From the NCBI RefSeq assembly GCF_002940685.1, contig NZ_PNFP01000014.1:1-64000 (forward strand): 64,000 nucleotides of DNA, given 5' to 3'. Each line of letters opens with the position of its first letter. Position 1 is the first letter of the stretch. Below, piece after piece: positions 26,461 through 35,119 of the stretch. The position numbers and the translations under genes are program-made. This DNA is from Ensifer adhaerens. Its GTDB lineage: Bacteria; Pseudomonadota; Alphaproteobacteria; Rhizobiales; Rhizobiaceae. The notes under the pieces are model-generated. The model saw only the letters and a list, made by a program, of their open reading frames with translations, did not search any database and had not been told where the DNA came from.

Positions 26461-27180
26461 CTAGGGTAGCGTACAAAGTAGATCGCTTTTCTCCCGCATA
26501 TCGCAGACCACTATTTTGGCCTTGGCGGGAGCTGCCGTGACGTTAGTCATGATGCTGTCTTGGGTGCCGCCAGGCTTGATTACTCCTGACAGACCCCAGC
26601 CCCGCGCGCCTCTTCTGGGCACACAGTCTGTGTCGCGGCCCTTGTCATGATAGCAGGTCAAAACCTTGATCGGATAAGAGCAAGCGTTCCTGATGACCAC
26701 GAAATCCCAATCGATCTTACCGCGATTGGGCTTTGGTGTGATTTGGGCGCAACTTGAGGATCCGTAAGGCGCGAAGCGGTTCGGGTTCAGATTGACCGCG
26801 ATGGGCTTTTCCTGCTTGCCGTTGAGTATTCTTTCCCTCGTCGCTCCAGCCCAGTCTGGATCAGGATCGACATTGACCTTTTTTGATGGTTGACCGTCGG
26901 ACGAGCGCGTGGATCCGGAAGGTGATTTGGTCGTCTTGGGTGATTTGTTCGACCGAGGTCGCATCATCGCGCACTCGTTCATATGGTCGTCGTAGATCTG
27001 TTGGCGGTACGAACGGCAATCCACGTTGCCATTTGGATAGGTTCGTATGCAGTCGCTGTGCCAGCCGTTCGCGCGCTGAAGGGCATCTGCTGTGCACTCT
27101 TCGTAAGTCATCGCGGCGGCTATGGTCCATTGGGTGGAAACGAATCCACAAAGCAGCGCAGTGATGACGAACTTACGCAC
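26461..27180 (-). CDS. Exported Cys-rich hypothetical protein
   Basis: 239 residues from GTG 27180 with GAGGGG upstream. Residues 1-23 are a signal peptide (KFVITALLCGFVSTQWTIAAA). A helical Cys-containing segment (YEECTADALQRANGWHSDC) is followed by a Ser/Lys/Pro linker, and the C-terminal about 100 residues form a beta domain with IRNACSYPIKVLTCYHDKGRDTDC and IKPGGTQDSI. This is like small domains in secreted proteins that report on basic amine compounds, though no name fits. It sits directly upstream of the Sel1 protein (57-base gap) and is probably co-expressed with it. Confidence 0.65.
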   Translation of the reverse strand: MRKFVITALLCGFVSTQWTIAAAMTYEECTADALQRANGWHSDCIRTYPNGNVDCRSYRQQIYDDHMNECAMMRPRSNKSPKTTKSPSGSTRSSDGQPSKKVNVDPDPDWAGATRERILNGKQEKPIAVNLNPNRFAPYGSSSCAQITPKPNRGKIDWDFVVIRNACSYPIKVLTCYHDKGRDTDCVPRRGARGWGLSGVIKPGGTQDSIMTNVTAAPAKAKIVVCDMREKSDLLCTLP

Positions 27181-27373
27181 ATCAACCCCTCATCGAAGCA
27201 ATCTCTTGTCGCAAAGCAAGTATGCAACCAAATAGGGCAAGTTTGATCGAAGTTGCGCAATCCTGATAGGCGCTGACGTCGGTAAACTTTCCTCACTTGA
27301 GGTTATCGTTGAATCGCCCGGAGCGTACATACTCCACATGGGGTAAACATTACGAGGCGGCGGTGCTCCCGGA

Positions 27374-27862
27374 TCACTCTTGCCCGTCGAGTGTCATCTC
27401 GACCATGGTCGTGCGAAAGCCTGCTGTAGCGAACAGCCGTTGAGCAGCCTCGTTCCTATGCGCTGTGGAGAGCACGATCAGGTTCGCCCCTCGCGCTTTT
27501 AACTCTGCAATGGCCGCATCGAGGAGCATCCGGCCAATGCCTTGACTGCGCTTTTCAGGCTCTACGAAAAGATCGTGAATGACGCCCGCCGGTCCTCGGA
27601 GCGCCATGTAGTCATAGCCCTCAAGTGAGGCATAGGCGTAACCGACAGTTGTCGTTTGCTGTTCGGCAACGAGAAGCACGACACCGGGTTTTCCAAGCTG
27701 ACTTCGAAGCCAGCGAGCATAGGAAAGCTCCGTATCGGTTCCCGTCGCCAGGAAGCGCTTGGGATCCCATTGATGATGAAGCGCCATCAGCAGCGATCCG
27801 TGCGTGCCGAGCACGGGCGCATCCTCTTCTCGGGCGGCTCTGATCTTAGTTCTGGATGACAT
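27374..27862 (-). CDS. GNAT-family N-acetyltransferase
   Basis: 162 residues from ATG 27862; earlier in-frame starts have no better ribosome site. It has the GNAT order: IRAAREEDAPVL (strand 1), VLLVAEQQTTTVGYAYA, then the acetyl-CoA loop IHDLFVEPEKRSQGIGRMLLDAAIAELKARG with R-x-x-G-I-G at about 110, and NLIVLSTAHRNEAAQRLFATAGF at the end. The acceptor is unknown; many relatives modify amino groups of small molecules or proteins. It is monocistronic, in a region otherwise made of relics. Confidence 0.85.
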   Translation of the reverse strand: MSSRTKIRAAREEDAPVLGTHGSLLMALHHQWDPKRFLATGTDTELSYARWLRSQLGKPGVVLLVAEQQTTTVGYAYASLEGYDYMALRGPAGVIHDLFVEPEKRSQGIGRMLLDAAIAELKARGANLIVLSTAHRNEAAQRLFATAGFRTTMVEMTLDGQE

Positions 27863-28199
27863 TTTCGCAGCACGATCTATCGACATTGTTAGTCGAGCGA
27901 TGACTCCTGATGGGCCCAGTCGAACAGGGTTGTATCGTAAATGAACTGCGCCGGGGTTCAACGGCCTAAGGCGAAAGCAAGCACAGCTGTCTTTCCCGCC
28001 TGAGGCTCTTCGCCGAATTCAACCCTTCGTCGCTCATGGGCCGCGCCTCAGTGGCTGCCGACCTCGGCCCTGAGGGACGACAAGCAGGCATCTTCCAGAT
28101 GGCCGCTCATGCCGAACGTGCCGTCGGATTTCGCACTGTCTGCAGGCGAGCGCTGTCGCAGATACCGATCACCAAATTGAGTCTGCTTACAGCGCCGGG
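27863..28199. other. Gene-free stretch
   Basis: About 340 bases between the GNAT gene and the toxin relic. The plus-strand frame from 28036 runs through the relic in antisense and is not a gene. Confidence 0.35.
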
Positions 28200-28385
28200 T
28201 GAGGGCACGCCGCCGAGATCATCAGCTTTGTCCGCGTGCGACTTGTCCAATCGCCTCGCAAGGGGCCTTGCTGGAGGTCCGCACTTCTTCGCTGCCTTGG
28301 AAAGCAACGCCGTTTTGAAAGTCGGTTCTGACATCGCTGCACTAGCACTAGGAGCTGTGATTGTCAGGTTGTCGGCAGAAATTGC
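28200..28385 (-). pseudogene. Relic of the RelE/HigB-type toxin, copy 2
   Basis: On the minus strand from ATG at about 28,333 the reading is MSEPTFKTALLSKAAKKCG...ADKADDLGG, matching the first half of the toxin at 20605-20965, then it loses the frame. The upstream promoter palindrome is mutated. Flanking bases (GTTGTCGGCAGAAATTG against GTTGCCGGAAAAAGTTG) are also homologous, so a whole locus was copied and decayed. Confidence 0.6.
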
Positions 28386-28546
28386 GGTGACGGCGCTGAT
28401 TCCCACGGAGCGGCCGAACGGCGGATAACGGAAATTTGTTCAATGCGGTGTGCGGGCCAGCGCGATGCCAGGCTGCCAGGAAGATGCTGTGCCTCATTTC
28501 CGCCGAAACCGCCGCGACAAACTCAGCGATAACCTGGAGAAAGCTG

Positions 28547-29125
28547 ATGCCGTCCCGTCGACAAATTTTGTCCTTGCTTGCCGTCGGGCCAGTGCTCGCG
28601 CCCATCAATGCCTACTCGACCGCTCCGGCGCAACTCGCGCCGAGCCCGTCCTGTGTAGATGACGACGATCTGACGCCGGCCCAGACCGAGGGTCCCTATT
28701 TCACGCCCAACAGTCCCGAGAAACAGGATTTCACCGGCGATCTCCCCGGCGGCGAAAAGATCACCCTCGCCGGCTACGTGCTGAGACAGGACTGCCGGCC
28801 GGTTGCCAAGGCACTGGTCGAACTGTGGCATTGCGACGAAACCGGAAACTACGACAACGACGGCTACAAGCTGCGCGGCCATCAATTCAGCGATGCCGAG
28901 GGCCGCTGGTGGTTCAACACCGTCGTACCGGGTCTTTATCCGGGCCGAACACGGCACTTCCACGTCAAGGTGCAGCGGCCGGGCGCCAGAATTCTTACCA
29001 CCCAGCTCTATTTCCCCGGGGAGCCAGGCAACGCCGTCGACTCGATTTTCCACGAGGCGCTGGTACTCGATGTGACCAGAAACGGCGGCGGCAAGTTCGG
29101 GCGTTTTGATTTCGTCGTGCAGTGA
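28547..29125 (+). CDS. Exported intradiol ring-cleavage dioxygenase-like protein
   Basis: 192 residues; GGAGA lies 6 bases before ATG 28547. The N-terminus MPSRRQILSLLAVGPVLAPI looks like a twin-arginine signal. TPAQTEGPYFTPNSPEKQD is the family entry motif, and LAGYVLRQDCRPVAKALVELWHCDETGNYDN gives the beta-sandwich with the first Tyr ligand. GLYPGRTRHFHVKV supplies the second Tyr and the two His that hold the non-haem iron. It is therefore a probable active iron protein of the small exported branch, not cytosolic catechol or protocatechuate dioxygenase; substrates of this branch are poorly known. A LysR relic follows immediately. Confidence 0.8.
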   Translation: MPSRRQILSLLAVGPVLAPINAYSTAPAQLAPSPSCVDDDDLTPAQTEGPYFTPNSPEKQDFTGDLPGGEKITLAGYVLRQDCRPVAKALVELWHCDETGNYDNDGYKLRGHQFSDAEGRWWFNTVVPGLYPGRTRHFHVKVQRPGARILTTQLYFPGEPGNAVDSIFHEALVLDVTRNGGGKFGRFDFVVQ

Positions 29126-29149
29126 GATCGGTTCAGTAAAGAGCCTTTG

Positions 29150-29238
29150 GCGTAGGCGTGGGCGGCAGTGCCTCCGGCCCTGTGTCTCGCGACGACATCA
29201 TCGACATTGCCCGGTCGCTGGTGCGGCCGGGCCGGTAG
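29150..29238 (+). pseudogene. C-terminal relic of a LysR regulator
   Basis: The frame reads FGVGVGGSASGPVSRDDIID, then IARSLVRPGR and a stop at 29236. This matches the end of the LysR at 18140-19030 (GLGVAW...ARDDVIDIARSLSRPGR). Only the last about 30 residues remain. It probably marks a deleted LysR that once adjoined the dioxygenase-like gene. Confidence 0.65.
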
Positions 29239-29281
29239 GGGAATGCAATGAAGCGAATTCTCAAGGTGTGGGAAGCGAAGT

Positions 29282-29485
29282 TCAGGCTGACCTGACGTTT
29301 TCGGCCTTCGACTTTCCGGTCTTGCGATCCTGACCAAGTTCATAGCTGACCTTTTGACCGTCGCGCAGTGATGTCGCGCCTTCCAGCGCCGACACATGGA
29401 CAAAGACGTCCGGTCCACCGTTGTCGGGCGTGATAAAACCAAAACCCTTGTCCTGGTTGAAAAACTTAACAGTACCGGTGGCCAT
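29282..29485 (-). CDS. cspA: Cold-shock-domain protein, CspA type
   Basis: 67 residues, one complete cold-shock domain. RNP1 is KGFGFI (within [15 protein letters not shown]) and RNP2 is [11 protein letters not shown] 29485 has GAGGATGATT upstream. These proteins bind single-stranded nucleic acid and melt RNA structures. The domain continues [26 protein letters not shown], close to typical rhizobial CspA. A copy lying in a catabolic, rearranged region is probably one of several paralogues. Confidence 0.93.
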   Translation of the reverse strand: MATGTVKFFNQDKGFGFITPDNGGPDVFVHVSALEGATSLRDGQKVSYELGQDRKTGKSKAENVRSA

Positions 29486-29774
29486 AATCATCCTCGTCAG
29501 CTGATTGGTTGCATTTAGCGGTTCGACCATACCCAGCGCCGGTCCTTACGGCAATCGCGCATGGCGTGTGCCTGGCACCTATCGCGTTGTCGGTCGAAGC
29601 TTTCCTGGCCCGCACGCCCGCGGCTCTTCGTTGCAGCAGCCGAACATCTGGCTCGGCTTCCCAGCCAGCCGCTTCGGTACCCCGATAGTCTGCTTGGTTG
29701 GCGAGAGATACCCCGGGCTTTCTCGAACCGGAGTTTTCGGAATAGAATCGCGAGTGGAACTCGAGGGGAAGTTC

Positions 29775-31265
29775 ATGCTGGTTGAGTACGACGATCTGGA
29801 TTGTTTCGGATTGGCGGAACTGGTGAAGGCCGGGTCCGTGTCGGCTCTTGAGCTGGTAGAGACGGCAATCGCAAGGATCGAGGCTCGCAATCCGGTTCTC
29901 AACGCCGTTGTTCTCACCATGTTCGATCGGGCGCGGAGTGCAGCGTCCGATGTGGATATCAGTGCGCCTTTCGCAGGTGTTCCATTTCTGATGAAAGACC
30001 TGCTGTCGGTTGTTGAGGGTGTGCCCACGTCTCATGGCAACCGCCACTGGGCGAAGCTTGCCGCCGGCGGCGATTCGGAAATCGTGAAGCGCTGGAAGAA
30101 GGCGGGGTTGATCATCCTCGGCAAGACCAACACCCCTGAGTTCGGGCTGACCCCTTATACAGAATCCGAAACCTTCGGCCCGGCTCGGAACCCATGGGAC
30201 CTTGAGCGCACGCCGGGCGGCTCCAGCGGCGGCTCGGGAGCGGCAGTCGCAGCTCGCATCGTGCCGCTCGCCTCCGGGGGAGACGGTGGCGGCTCGATCA
30301 GGATCCCGGCATCGGCCTGTGGGGTCTTCGGGATGAAACCGACGCGCGGCCGCACCCCGTCTGGTCCCCATATCGGAGAGCCCTGGTCGGGTTTCGCCGT
30401 CGAGCATGTCCTGACGCGGTCGGTGCGCGACTCGGCCGCTCTGCTCGACCACGTCCAGGGGGCCGACGTGGGGGCGCCGCACTATCTGCCGCGCTTCTCG
30501 GGCTCCTTCCTCGACGCCGTCCGAGAGCCGGCCCGGAAACTACGAATCGCGGTTTCCTCAGCGCCGATGCTCGGTGGTACAGTCGAACCGGAGGTCCTTG
30601 CCGCGTTCGCTGACGCAGCAAGGCTGTTGGCCGAGCTTGGTCACGAGATCGTCGAGGCAGCGCCCCACGTCGACGCGGAGGCATTCTCACTGTCATTTCT
30701 CACCGTGCTCGCCGCGGAAATGCGCGTGGACATGGAAGACGCGGCCAGAGCGGCCGGTGTTCCGATTAGGGTCGAGGATTTCGACGCCTCCACGATCGGC
30801 ATGGGCCTGCTTGGGCAGGCTTTCTCCGCTGGCGATCTTGCAAAGGCCCTGCGCTACCTCAAGCTGGCAGCGCGCGGCGTCAGTTCCTTTTTCGAGACCC
30901 ATGACGCGCTCATGACGCCGGTGCTTTCGCGCTTGCCCCCGCCGATCGGGGCGCTTCAGCCTTCGCCTTGGGAGAAGACGATCATCCGCGCGATCGGCCG
31001 CGCCAAGGCCGGTTGGTTGCTTCGAAGGCTCGGGATTGCTGAACGTCTTGCCGCAGACACGTTCGCCTTTATGCCTTGGACGCCGGTGTTCAACGTGACC
31101 GGACAGCCTGCAATGTCGGTACCGCTTTTCTGGACGGATGGTGGTTTGCCGATCGGCATGCACTTCGTCGGCCGCTTCGGCGATGAGGCAACATTGTTCC
31201 AACTCGCTGGCCAACTTGAAAGGGCGCGGCCATGGTCTGACCGCAAGCCGCCTCTTTGCGGGTGA
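29775..31265 (+). CDS. Amidase-signature family hydrolase
   Basis: 496 residues. ATG 29775 has GAGGGGAA 4 bases upstream, and the frame before it is open but unlike an amidase. The Ser-Ser-Lys triad is visible: Lys in PFLMKDLLSV (about residue 78), the cis-Ser and Ser in TPGGSSGGSGAAVAAR (about 153-165), and [22 protein letters not shown] after them. It is nearest to 6-aminohexanoate-cyclic-dimer hydrolase and related linear-amide hydrolases. It begins the cluster ending in RidA, a class-V aminotransferase and an SDR, and is transcribed toward the LysR at 31346. A paralogue lies at 46330. Confidence 0.9.
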   Translation: MLVEYDDLDCFGLAELVKAGSVSALELVETAIARIEARNPVLNAVVLTMFDRARSAASDVDISAPFAGVPFLMKDLLSVVEGVPTSHGNRHWAKLAAGGDSEIVKRWKKAGLIILGKTNTPEFGLTPYTESETFGPARNPWDLERTPGGSSGGSGAAVAARIVPLASGGDGGGSIRIPASACGVFGMKPTRGRTPSGPHIGEPWSGFAVEHVLTRSVRDSAALLDHVQGADVGAPHYLPRFSGSFLDAVREPARKLRIAVSSAPMLGGTVEPEVLAAFADAARLLAELGHEIVEAAPHVDAEAFSLSFLTVLAAEMRVDMEDAARAAGVPIRVEDFDASTIGMGLLGQAFSAGDLAKALRYLKLAARGVSSFFETHDALMTPVLSRLPPPIGALQPSPWEKTIIRAIGRAKAGWLLRRLGIAERLAADTFAFMPWTPVFNVTGQPAMSVPLFWTDGGLPIGMHFVGRFGDEATLFQLAGQLERARPWSDRKPPLCG

Positions 31266-31345
31266 AGGAGAACACGAGCCGCTCGACGAGATCGGAGGCG
31301 GTGTAAAATCGCATAATGTAGCAACTGGAAGGAGCCGCACGCTTT

Positions 31346-32278
31346 CTACGCCGATCGGGTCATCTCGTTTTTCAACCAGCCGACAAACGCTTCTATCGCT
31401 GGAAGTTTCTTCGAAAGCGGGTCGAAGGCTGCCCAGTAGGCTGCCTTCTGTGAGTTCAAGGACGCCGACAAGGGCCTGACCAGCCGCCCGGCTCGAATGT
31501 GCTCGCGAACAAGAAGGCCGCGCCCCATGGCGACACCCTGACCATCGAGGGCGGCTTGCAAGACAATATTGTAGTCAGTCAGGCGGGTCTGCCTGGCCTT
31601 CTCAAGCGGAAATCCGGCCGCCTGCGACCACAGCTGCCACTCAAGGCCGCTCTTGGCCTGCAATATCTCGTGGCCGAGAAGATCCAGGGCGGATTGAAAC
31701 TGGGAGCCGTCTCCGTATAGCGCCGGGCTCAACACCGGAAACAGATCTTCGTTTGCAAGGTGCACGCAGAACTGTTTGCTCGCGCCAAAATCGCCAAATC
31801 GGACCGCGATATCCGCTTCTCCGCGCGAGACATCGACAATGCGCAGGGTCGGATCCAAGTCGAGTTCGATCGCCGGGTGGCTCTTGAGGAACCCGCCAAG
31901 TCTGTTGACCAGCCAGTTCGCGGCGAAAGAGGGGAGCAAGCTCACACGCAAGCTGGTCTGCCCGGATCGCGAGCGCACCCTTGCGGTGCCCTCCGACAGC
32001 ACCGTGAAGGCCTCGTCAACGGTGGCAAGAAACATCGTGCCTGCCTCTGTCAGCTCTATGCTCTTGCTCTTGCGACGAAAGAGCGGAGTACCCAGAGCAT
32101 TCTCGAGCTGCTTGATGTGGTGGCTCACCGCGCTTTGCGTGATGAGCAGTTCCTCGCCGGCCAATCGGAAGCTCCCCCGGTTTGCGACCACCTGAAAGAC
32201 CCTGGCCGCGGAAAGGGGTGGGAGGAGTGGGGAACTGCGCAACGTGCCGATGCCTCGCGGATGAATGACGGCTGACAT
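31346..32278 (-). CDS. LysR-family regulator (GcvA-like)
   Basis: 310 residues from ATG 32278. The HTH PLLPPLSAARVFQVVANRGSFRLAGEEL, then QSAVSHHIKQLENALGTPLFRR, and the effector domain with RGEADIAVRFGDFG are of the GcvA/AmpR branch, which often controls amino-acid or beta-lactam-type genes. It faces the RidA gene across 87 bases, so it is the likely regulator of the RidA/aminotransferase/SDR operon and perhaps of the amidase on its other side. Its inducer is unknown. Confidence 0.9.
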   Translation of the reverse strand: MSAVIHPRGIGTLRSSPLLPPLSAARVFQVVANRGSFRLAGEELLITQSAVSHHIKQLENALGTPLFRRKSKSIELTEAGTMFLATVDEAFTVLSEGTARVRSRSGQTSLRVSLLPSFAANWLVNRLGGFLKSHPAIELDLDPTLRIVDVSRGEADIAVRFGDFGASKQFCVHLANEDLFPVLSPALYGDGSQFQSALDLLGHEILQAKSGLEWQLWSQAAGFPLEKARQTRLTDYNIVLQAALDGQGVAMGRGLLVREHIRAGRLVRPLSASLNSQKAAYWAAFDPLSKKLPAIEAFVGWLKNEMTRSA

Positions 32279-32365
32279 TAACGAATTCGATCGCAGGGCG
32301 CAAAGCTTTGAATTGGCGGGCTCCTCGGATTTCTTCCATGAAGCAAGAAAGAAAAGGAGAACGCG

Positions 32366-32845
32366 ATGACGATATCCATCCGTGACAAACTGGCCACTCT
32401 TGGCCTGGAACTGCCCGCACCGACCTCTCCGGCTGCGAACTACATTTCGGTCGTCCGCACGGGCAACCTCCTGTTCATTTCCGGTCAGATCAGCAGGGCA
32501 CCGGATGGTGAGATCATTGCGGGCACCCTGGGTGCCGACATCTCTAACGATGAGGGCGTGCAAGCGGCACGTATCGCAGCCCTCAACGTTTTGGGATTGA
32601 TCGCCGCCAAAACAGACGGTTCGCTTTCGTCTGTCCGTCGCATCGTGAAGCTCGGCGTATTCGTCGCGGCAACGAGCGCGTTCAAGGATCAGTCAAAGGT
32701 TGCAAACGGTGCCTCGGACCTGATGGTTGCGGTGTTCGGCGAAGCCGGGCAGCACACGAGGGCCGCCATTGGTGTCAGTTCGCTTCCCTCCGGGGCAGCC
32801 GTCGAGATCGATGCGGTTGTGGAACTGGAGCCGACCAGGTGCTGA
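32366..32845 (+). CDS. RidA-family protein (YjgF type)
   Basis: 159 residues with AAAGGAG 5 bases before ATG. It has the longer form of the family: ISVVRTGNLLFISGQISR, IAALNVLGLIAAKTDGSLSSVRRIVKLGVFV, then HTRAAIGVSSLPSGAAVEIDAVVEL, with the catalytic Arg (TRAAIG) and Glu near the end. RidA hydrolyses reactive enamine/imine intermediates from PLP enzymes, which fits the PLP aminotransferase that overlaps it by 7 bases. The group is often annotated endoribonuclease L-PSP; deaminase activity is the better-known role. Confidence 0.92.
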   Translation: MTISIRDKLATLGLELPAPTSPAANYISVVRTGNLLFISGQISRAPDGEIIAGTLGADISNDEGVQAARIAALNVLGLIAAKTDGSLSSVRRIVKLGVFVAATSAFKDQSKVANGASDLMVAVFGEAGQHTRAAIGVSSLPSGAAVEIDAVVELEPTRC

Positions 32846-34035
32846 GCGACGCAAAAATCGACAGCCTGCGCAACGACACACCCGGCTGCGCCGAGCGGAG
32901 GCACTTCAATCACGCCGGCGCTTCGCTCCCTCCAAAGCGCGTCACCAAGGCAATTATCAACCACCTGATGCTGGAATCGACGCGCGGTCCGATGGAAGCC
33001 GCCGCATTGATTGCGGACGAGCTCGCGATGCTTCGTGCCAACGCTGCCAAATTCATCGGTGCCGAGGAAGGCGAGGTTGCGTTCGGTGGATCGGGGTCTG
33101 CCCTTTGGGGGAACGTGTTTGCCGCGTTGCCACCGCTGGGGTCGGGCGACCGCATTCTCGTTGGCCGACAGGAATGGGGCGGCAACGTCGCATCGATGCA
33201 GCGTGCGGCAAGCCGTGCCGGGGCCAGCATCGAGATCATTCCCTGCAGGGAAGACGGCAGTGTCGATCCGAACGCTCTTTCCACAATGATCGACGACAAG
33301 GTGCGCCTGATCTCGCTGACATGGCTTCCTGCCAATGGGGGATTGATAAACGACGCCGAAGCCATCGGGCGGGTAGCCAACGCGGCTGGCATCCCATACT
33401 TCGTGGATGCCGGGCAGGCACTTGGTCAGCTCCCCATCGATGTGTCGAGGATAGGTTGCGATGTTCTCAAGGCGGCCGGCAGGAAATACGTCAGGGGGCC
33501 GCGCGGAACGGCTCTCGTCTACGTTCGCTCTAGGTTCCTTGAGAAGCTCGATCCCGGTTTCGTCGATGTGAGCTCCGGCCCTCTGGTGAATGGAAAAGTC
33601 GAGCTGAGGAAAGACGCTCGCCTGTTCGAAACGTCCGAGGCGCCTATATCACTGCTCCTGGGGCTCGGCGCGGCGATCGCGCTGGCTTTAGAGTTGGGTG
33701 TCGAGGCGATCCAGGCCCGCATCGCCCTCCTGGCAACCCAGCTTCGGGAAGGGTTGAAGCGCATTCCGGGGGTCGAGGTGCGCGACCTCGGCGCAAAAAA
33801 GTCAGGCCTCGTCTCTTTCACCGTGGAGGGAGTTTCTGCATCGGTTGTGAGAAGCAGGCTAGCTGAGAAAAGCATCTCAATCGGGGCAAACGGCATAGCC
33901 TACACGCCCTTCGACATGACCGCGCGTGGTCTACAGGAAATAGCCCGAGCCTCGGTCAGTTACTTCAATACTGCGGCAGAGGTCGATGGCCTTGTCCATG
34001 CGGTTGAACAAATCGCAAAAGATGCGATCCGATAG
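32839..34035 (+). CDS. Class-V PLP-dependent aminotransferase/desulfurase-like enzyme
   Basis: 398 residues from GTG 32839, overlapping RidA by 7 bases. The fold-type-I class-V pattern is seen: RRHFNHAGASLPP at the start, LISLTWLPANGGLINDAEAIG, then PYFVDAGQALGQLPIDVSRIGCDVLKAAGRKYVRGPRGTALVYV, where the Lys of GRKYVRGP (about 217) should bind PLP. It resembles isopenicillin-N-epimerase and cysteine-desulfurase-like proteins without a conserved active-site Cys loop, so lyase or epimerase action on an amino acid is more likely than sulfur mobilisation. Expressed with RidA and the SDR. Confidence 0.85.
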   Translation: MLSDAKIDSLRNDTPGCAERRHFNHAGASLPPKRVTKAIINHLMLESTRGPMEAAALIADELAMLRANAAKFIGAEEGEVAFGGSGSALWGNVFAALPPLGSGDRILVGRQEWGGNVASMQRAASRAGASIEIIPCREDGSVDPNALSTMIDDKVRLISLTWLPANGGLINDAEAIGRVANAAGIPYFVDAGQALGQLPIDVSRIGCDVLKAAGRKYVRGPRGTALVYVRSRFLEKLDPGFVDVSSGPLVNGKVELRKDARLFETSEAPISLLLGLGAAIALALELGVEAIQARIALLATQLREGLKRIPGVEVRDLGAKKSGLVSFTVEGVSASVVRSRLAEKSISIGANGIAYTPFDMTARGLQEIARASVSYFNTAAEVDGLVHAVEQIAKDAIR

Positions 34036-34050
34036 AAGGAGGGAACTGCG

Positions 34051-34833
34051 ATGGATCTGGGAATAAGGGGCAAGCGCGCGATCGTCTGCGCGAGTTCGAA
34101 AGGGCTGGGCAGAGGCGTGGCGCAGAAGCTCGCGGAGGCGGGCGTGATCGTTACCCTCAACGGTCGTAGCCGGGAAACGTTGGAGACCGCCGCGAAGGAG
34201 CTTCGCGAGCTGACAAATGCCGAAGTCAATGCCGTGGTCGCCGACGTAACGACCGCAGAGGGACGGCAAAAGCTTCTCGAAGCGGAACCGAAAGCCGACA
34301 TCCTCGTGACCAATGCAGGAGGACCGCCGCCCGGGCTGTGGTCTGATTGGGAGACGAATGAATGGTTGAACGCATTGAACGCCAACATGCTGACCCCGAT
34401 CATGCTGATGAAAGCGGTTCTGCCCGGCATGATCGACAGGAGCTGGGGGCGCGTCGTCAACATCACCTCCGCGTCAGTAAAGTCACCGATCCCGGAGTTG
34501 GGCCTGTCCAACGCGTCGCGCAGCGGCCTGACCGGTTTCGTAGCAGGGACGGCAAGGCAAGTCGCGAAACATGGCGTAACGATCAACAACCTCCTGCCGG
34601 GGTCGCATGAGACCGATCGTGTAACCGTGCTTCTCCAGCGAAGGGCAGAAATGAAGGGCATCTCGATTGAACAGGCGCGGCGGGAGGCGCATGCGGAGAA
34701 TCCGACCGGGCGCTTCGGCACCATTGAGGAGTTCGGCGCCACCGCGGCATTTCTTTGCAGCCAGTATGCGGGCTACATTGTCGGCCAGAATATCCTGCTC
34801 GACGGCGGCGCTTTCAGGTCAACGCTTGCATGA
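34051..34833 (+). CDS. SDR-family protein with atypical active site
   Basis: 260 residues; GAAGGAGGG precedes ATG 34051, 15 bases after the aminotransferase. The nucleotide motif AIVCASSKGLGRGVAQKL (T-G-x-x-x-G-x-G variant) and the NAG of ILVTNAGGPP are clear, so NADP(H) binding is expected. The usual Y-x-x-x-K is absent: the site reads ITSASVKSPIPELGLSNASRSGLTGF, with Ser/Asn-x-x-Arg in place of Tyr and Lys. This subfamily is widespread in proteobacteria as FabG-like, but its chemistry must differ or need another base. Last gene of the operon. Confidence 0.85.
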   Translation: MDLGIRGKRAIVCASSKGLGRGVAQKLAEAGVIVTLNGRSRETLETAAKELRELTNAEVNAVVADVTTAEGRQKLLEAEPKADILVTNAGGPPPGLWSDWETNEWLNALNANMLTPIMLMKAVLPGMIDRSWGRVVNITSASVKSPIPELGLSNASRSGLTGFVAGTARQVAKHGVTINNLLPGSHETDRVTVLLQRRAEMKGISIEQARREAHAENPTGRFGTIEEFGATAAFLCSQYAGYIVGQNILLDGGAFRSTLA

Positions 34834-35119
34834 ATTCCAACTTCCCGCGGCATGCAACGCCTTGCGCGACGCCAACTGCAATTCATGCTCTCAGCAACTG
34901 GTCGCTCCATCAGAAACTCATCCAGACGTCCTCATAGTCGGGGCGAGCACACTCGCCACGTTCCCAAAGCCGCACCAACCGGTCCGCAACGGCTTGAACG
35001 ATCCCGAGTTTCTGGAGGTGATCCAGAGCCGCGTTGACGGTCGGCTTAATAAACTAAATAGCCATTTTGTTAAATAACGAGCTCGCTTGTTTAACGGTGG
35101 GGACGGAAGCGGATTCGAA
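34834..35119. other. Non-coding stretch with a relic
   Basis: About 290 bases after the SDR with no intact gene. The minus strand holds a Fic-like C-terminal scrap (34910-35048); the remainder, including the short AT-rich block near 35,050-35,080, is unremarkable. Confidence 0.35.
34910..35048 (-). pseudogene. C-terminal relic, Fic/winged-helix-like
   Basis: On the minus strand the frame reads RPTVNAALDHLQKLGIVQAV and RLVRLWERGECARPDYEDVW, ending MSF and a stop at 34910-34912. The first block is like the C-terminal winged helix of Fic-domain proteins, while the second looks like a different protein's tail. Start and core are gone. Confidence 0.35.
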
